64,000 nt of DNA from Branchiibius sp. NY16-3462-2 (GTDB lineage: Bacteria; Actinomycetota; Actinomycetes; Actinomycetales; Dermatophilaceae): assembly GCF_001594145.1 (NCBI RefSeq), contig NZ_LVCF01000046.1:124001-188000 (forward strand). The letters run 5' to 3'. This document shows, piece after piece, positions 61,798-64,000 of the stretch (positions within the stretch are counted from its first letter, which is position 1; each line of letters opens with the position of its first letter). Position numbers and translations under genes: made by a program. The notes beneath the pieces were generated by a model. That model saw only the letters and a list, made by a program, of their open reading frames with translations. It was not told the DNA's origin and searched no databases.

Positions 61798-64000
61798 TCA
61801 CCATTCTCCCGTTGTGAACCATGTAAAGGCCCATGTCGCGCGAATATTTAACGAGAGTCGTCGCCCGCGATCTCGGGCTCTATCGAGTGCATCGATGATT
61901 ATGAATGCTCGAATTCCTAACCCGGCTTCACAGCCAACGCCAGCTGCTGCGTTCAACAATGCAATTACCGAACAAATTAGGGTAATTGCTCCAGCGATTG
62001 TCCAAGCGTGATAGTAAATCCAATCATCTTCCGATCGACTAAAATACACGAAGACATGCAATCCCCACAAATGCCAAGAATGTCGCATGTGAAACCCGTT
62101 GAACCCTCCGCCTCCGCCTTCGCAGTGGGAGCATTGAGATCTTCCGGTGACATCGGAGCTATTGGTCGGATCGGTCGGGTATCCATACGGAGTTGCATTT
62201 CCGCCCCGCACTGAATCTACTGAGAGGAACGAGCCAAGAACTGGGTTGTACAGCCTCGCTCCCATGAGTGCCAAAGCCGCAGGCGTCTCTCTCGAGCGCC
62301 CATCGGCGCCCAGTGGTCCGTACCGGGATGGTTCGCTGGACGTGCCGACGGCATTGCCGGCTTCGTCGGTGAGGTAGTAGTTGGCCGGGTCTGTGGCGCC
62401 GACGGTGGCGGTTGCGGTGACGTCGCCGTGTTGGTTCGTGATTTGGTAGGTCGCGGTTCCGGTTTGGTCGATGGTGGCGACTAGGTTGCCGTCAATCCCG
62501 GTGACGTTGCGGGTGTAGTTGGATGCGTCGGAGTTTTCGGCGATCCAATCTGGGGAGTCCCCGGACGCGTTGTCGTAGTGGTTGGTTTTGGTGCCTGCTC
62601 CGGTTCCGGTGGTGACGTAGCTGGCGAATCGCCCGGATGCGTCCAACGCCCAGGCGGTGGTGGTGCCGTTTTGGGTCATCGACCGGACCAGGTCGTTGGT
62701 GTAGTAGCTGTTGGTGACGTTCCCGCCGCTGCTGTTGGGGGTGTCGGCGGCGGGCAGGGTGGTGATCCGTCCGAATGCGTCGTATACCAGGCCGGTGTCG
62801 GTGCCGGAGGGTTGTAGGCGGTCGGCGGTGTCGTAGCTGTGGGTGGTGCTGCTGGTTGGGGTCGTGGTTTGGCAGGTGTCGTTCCAGTACGGGGAGCTGG
62901 TGGGGTTGTACACAGCTTGGCTGGTGCGGTTGGAGTTACTATCGAACCCGTAGGTGCGGACATAGCAGCCCTGCGATGCGGTGCCGTCGGTGGCCTTGAT
63001 CAGGCGACCCGCTTTGTCGTAGGCATATCCGGTGACGCGTGTGTAGCTGCCTGCACCTGCGGAGATGTCGAGGGTCTGGCGGCCCTGGGCGTCCGGCATC
63101 GTGTACTCGTCCAGCCAGATCCGACCAGCGTTGATGTTCAACCGCTCCTTGGTGAATCCTGCGGCGTCACGCACGATGGTCGTGGTCATCCCGTTGGGCA
63201 AGGATTGCCTGTTCAGGTTCCCATCGGCGTCGTAGGTTGCGGTGATCGTGCCCAACCCGGTCACGGTTTCGGAGGTTGCTTGGTCGCGGTACTCCCCGTT
63301 CTGGTTGTAGGTGTAGCTGGTGGTGCCGTGAGCGTCTTTGATGCTGGCGACGCGCCCGGCGGTGTCGTAGCTCGTGGTGACGGTGTTGGCGTTGTTGCCC
63401 GTCGCGGTGGTGTTCTCGGTGTAACCGGTGACGTTCCCGAAGTCGTCGTACGACGTTGACGACGCCGTCGCTGACTGGGTGGCTATCGCGGCTGCGGATA
63501 CACCGGTCGCCAGGCCGGTGCTCGCGTCGTAACTGGTCGTCACGGTCGGCACCGCGGCCCCCAGACCACCGGTCGTCGAATTAGTCACGGGGTCGTTGCC
63601 GTACCCGGAGTCACTGTAGGTGACCGTGGATGTCTTGGTCTTGGTGGCACCGCTGGAATCAGCGACCGAGGTGGTGGTGCTGGTCGCCCGGCCCAGGTAG
63701 TCGTAGTTACTGATTCGGGTCGTCGGGATCCCCGGAAGGCCGGAAACCCCCGGTTGCGCTGCGGGTCCGGTGGTGCAGGTCAGGCCGACCCAGGCCGGTT
63801 TGTTCCCACACGCGGAGTCGGCGGCGTTGGTACCGGCGGTGTAGTACACGGTGTCGGTCGTTCCCGCGTCCGAGCCGCTGGACTTCGGTTGACGTGACTC
63901 GATGGAGGCGCCAGTGGTCGCGTCGTACCGGGTGATGGTCTGAATATTCAAACCGGAGGGATCAACGCTGACTCGCATCGGTGAGCGGAACGTCCACCCG
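61798..64000 (-). CDS. RHS/YD-repeat polymorphic toxin, C-terminal part (5' end outside window)
   Basis: 734 complete codons are visible before the TGA; the frame stays open to the window edge (GWTFRSPMRV), so the start is upstream. YD-type repeats recur along it (YDYLGRATS, YDDFGNVTGY, YDTAGRVAS, YDADGNLNR, YDKAGRLIK, YDAFGRITT and others). The RHS core boundary is MGARLYNPVLGSFLSVDSV followed by NSSDVTGR. The last 113 residues (coded by 61801-62139) are a variable tip with a His/Trp-rich start, a long hydrophobic helix (AWTIAGAITLICSVIALLNA) and a basic end. Such proteins are delivered to competing cells, where the tip is the toxin. The tip DNA is poorer in G+C (about 48% over 61801-62100) than the core (about 63% at 62401-62460), consistent with tip exchange. 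Confidence 0.85.
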   Translation of the reverse strand, partial: GWTFRSPMRVSVDPSGLNIQTITRYDATTGASIESRQPKSSGSDAGTTDTVYYTAGTNAADSACGNKPAWVGLTCTTGPAAQPGVSGLPGIPTTRISNYDYLGRATSTTTSVADSSGATKTKTSTVTYSDSGYGNDPVTNSTTGGLGAAVPTVTTSYDASTGLATGVSAAAIATQSATASSTSYDDFGNVTGYTENTTATGNNANTVTTSYDTAGRVASIKDAHGTTSYTYNQNGEYRDQATSETVTGLGTITATYDADGNLNRQSLPNGMTTTIVRDAAGFTKERLNINAGRIWLDEYTMPDAQGRQTLDISAGAGSYTRVTGYAYDKAGRLIKATDGTASQGCYVRTYGFDSNSNRTSQAVYNPTSSPYWNDTCQTTTPTSSTTHSYDTADRLQPSGTDTGLVYDAFGRITTLPAADTPNSSGGNVTNSYYTNDLVRSMTQNGTTTAWALDASGRFASYVTTGTGAGTKTNHYDNASGDSPDWIAENSDASNYTRNVTGIDGNLVATIDQTGTATYQITNQHGDVTATATVGATDPANYYLTDEAGNAVGTSSEPSRYGPLGADGRSRETPAALALMGARLYNPVLGSFLSVDSVRGGNATPYGYPTDPTNSSDVTGRSQCSHCEGGGGGFNGFHMRHSWHLWGLHVFVYFSRSEDDWIYYHAWTIAGAITLICSVIALLNAAAGVGCEAGLGIRAFIIIDALDRARDRGRRLSLNIRATWAFTWFTTGEW

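Overview
The window is high-G+C actinobacterial DNA. Menaquinone-type sdhCAB, the sucC-sucD-DUF6350-purN-purH order, the folD-DUF3017-mdh group and split lycopene cyclase genes crtYc/crtYd suggest a Micrococcales-like organism (Dermacoccaceae or Intrasporangiaceae are my guess). I cannot fix the genus without a search. No rRNA, tRNA or CRISPR was seen.

Layout. 1-13.4 kb is housekeeping: a cut methylmalonyl-CoA mutase large subunit, pyrD, manC beside an MgtA-like mannosyltransferase, a secreted protein, sdhCAB, a 2H phosphoesterase, trpS, a DeoR regulator, a low-molecular-weight phosphatase, a HAD hydrolase and exonuclease III. 13.4-33.1 kb is a large surface-polysaccharide locus: at least nine glycosyltransferase genes (two encode two-catalytic-domain fusions), an ABC flippase candidate, a GH99/WbsX-like protein, a nucleotidyltransferase plus PqqD-like pair, a Wzz/BY-kinase, a Wzy/ligase-like membrane protein and an FkbM methyltransferase. 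Most of these genes overlap by 1-8 bases. No initiating phosphoglycosyltransferase is visible. 33.1-43.5 kb holds icd, a Tat-type secreted protein, mdh, DUF3017, folD, a membrane acyltransferase, pta-ackA, a GT2 and a methyltransferase.

43.5-51.7 kb is a compact carotenoid operon, crtE-crtI-crtB/idi-crtYc-crtYd-crtT-crtU, predicted to make an aromatic C40 carotenoid of the isorenieratene type. Phytoene synthase and type-I IPP isomerase are fused in one protein. A Rieske non-heme iron oxygenase is encoded convergently and overlaps the crtU stop. 51.7-59.3 kb returns to housekeeping on the minus strand (yjbQ, purH, purN, DUF6350, sucCD, B12-binding mutase subunit); a ParD-like orphan and a GNAT gene sit between purN and purH.

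59.3-64 kb is the accessory end. An M23 endopeptidase gene follows a GTCAC-N6-GTCAC direct repeat resembling an MtrA box and a structured leader. About 0.9 kb without a convincing gene follows, then an IS110 transposase tail. Last is an RHS/YD-repeat polymorphic toxin gene (minus strand, cut by the window edge) whose low-G+C, membrane-segment-containing C-terminal tip is followed three bases later by a 54-residue membrane ORF, a candidate immunity gene. This toxin/immunity pair, the CrtB-Idi fusion and the Rieske oxygenase are the most interesting content.
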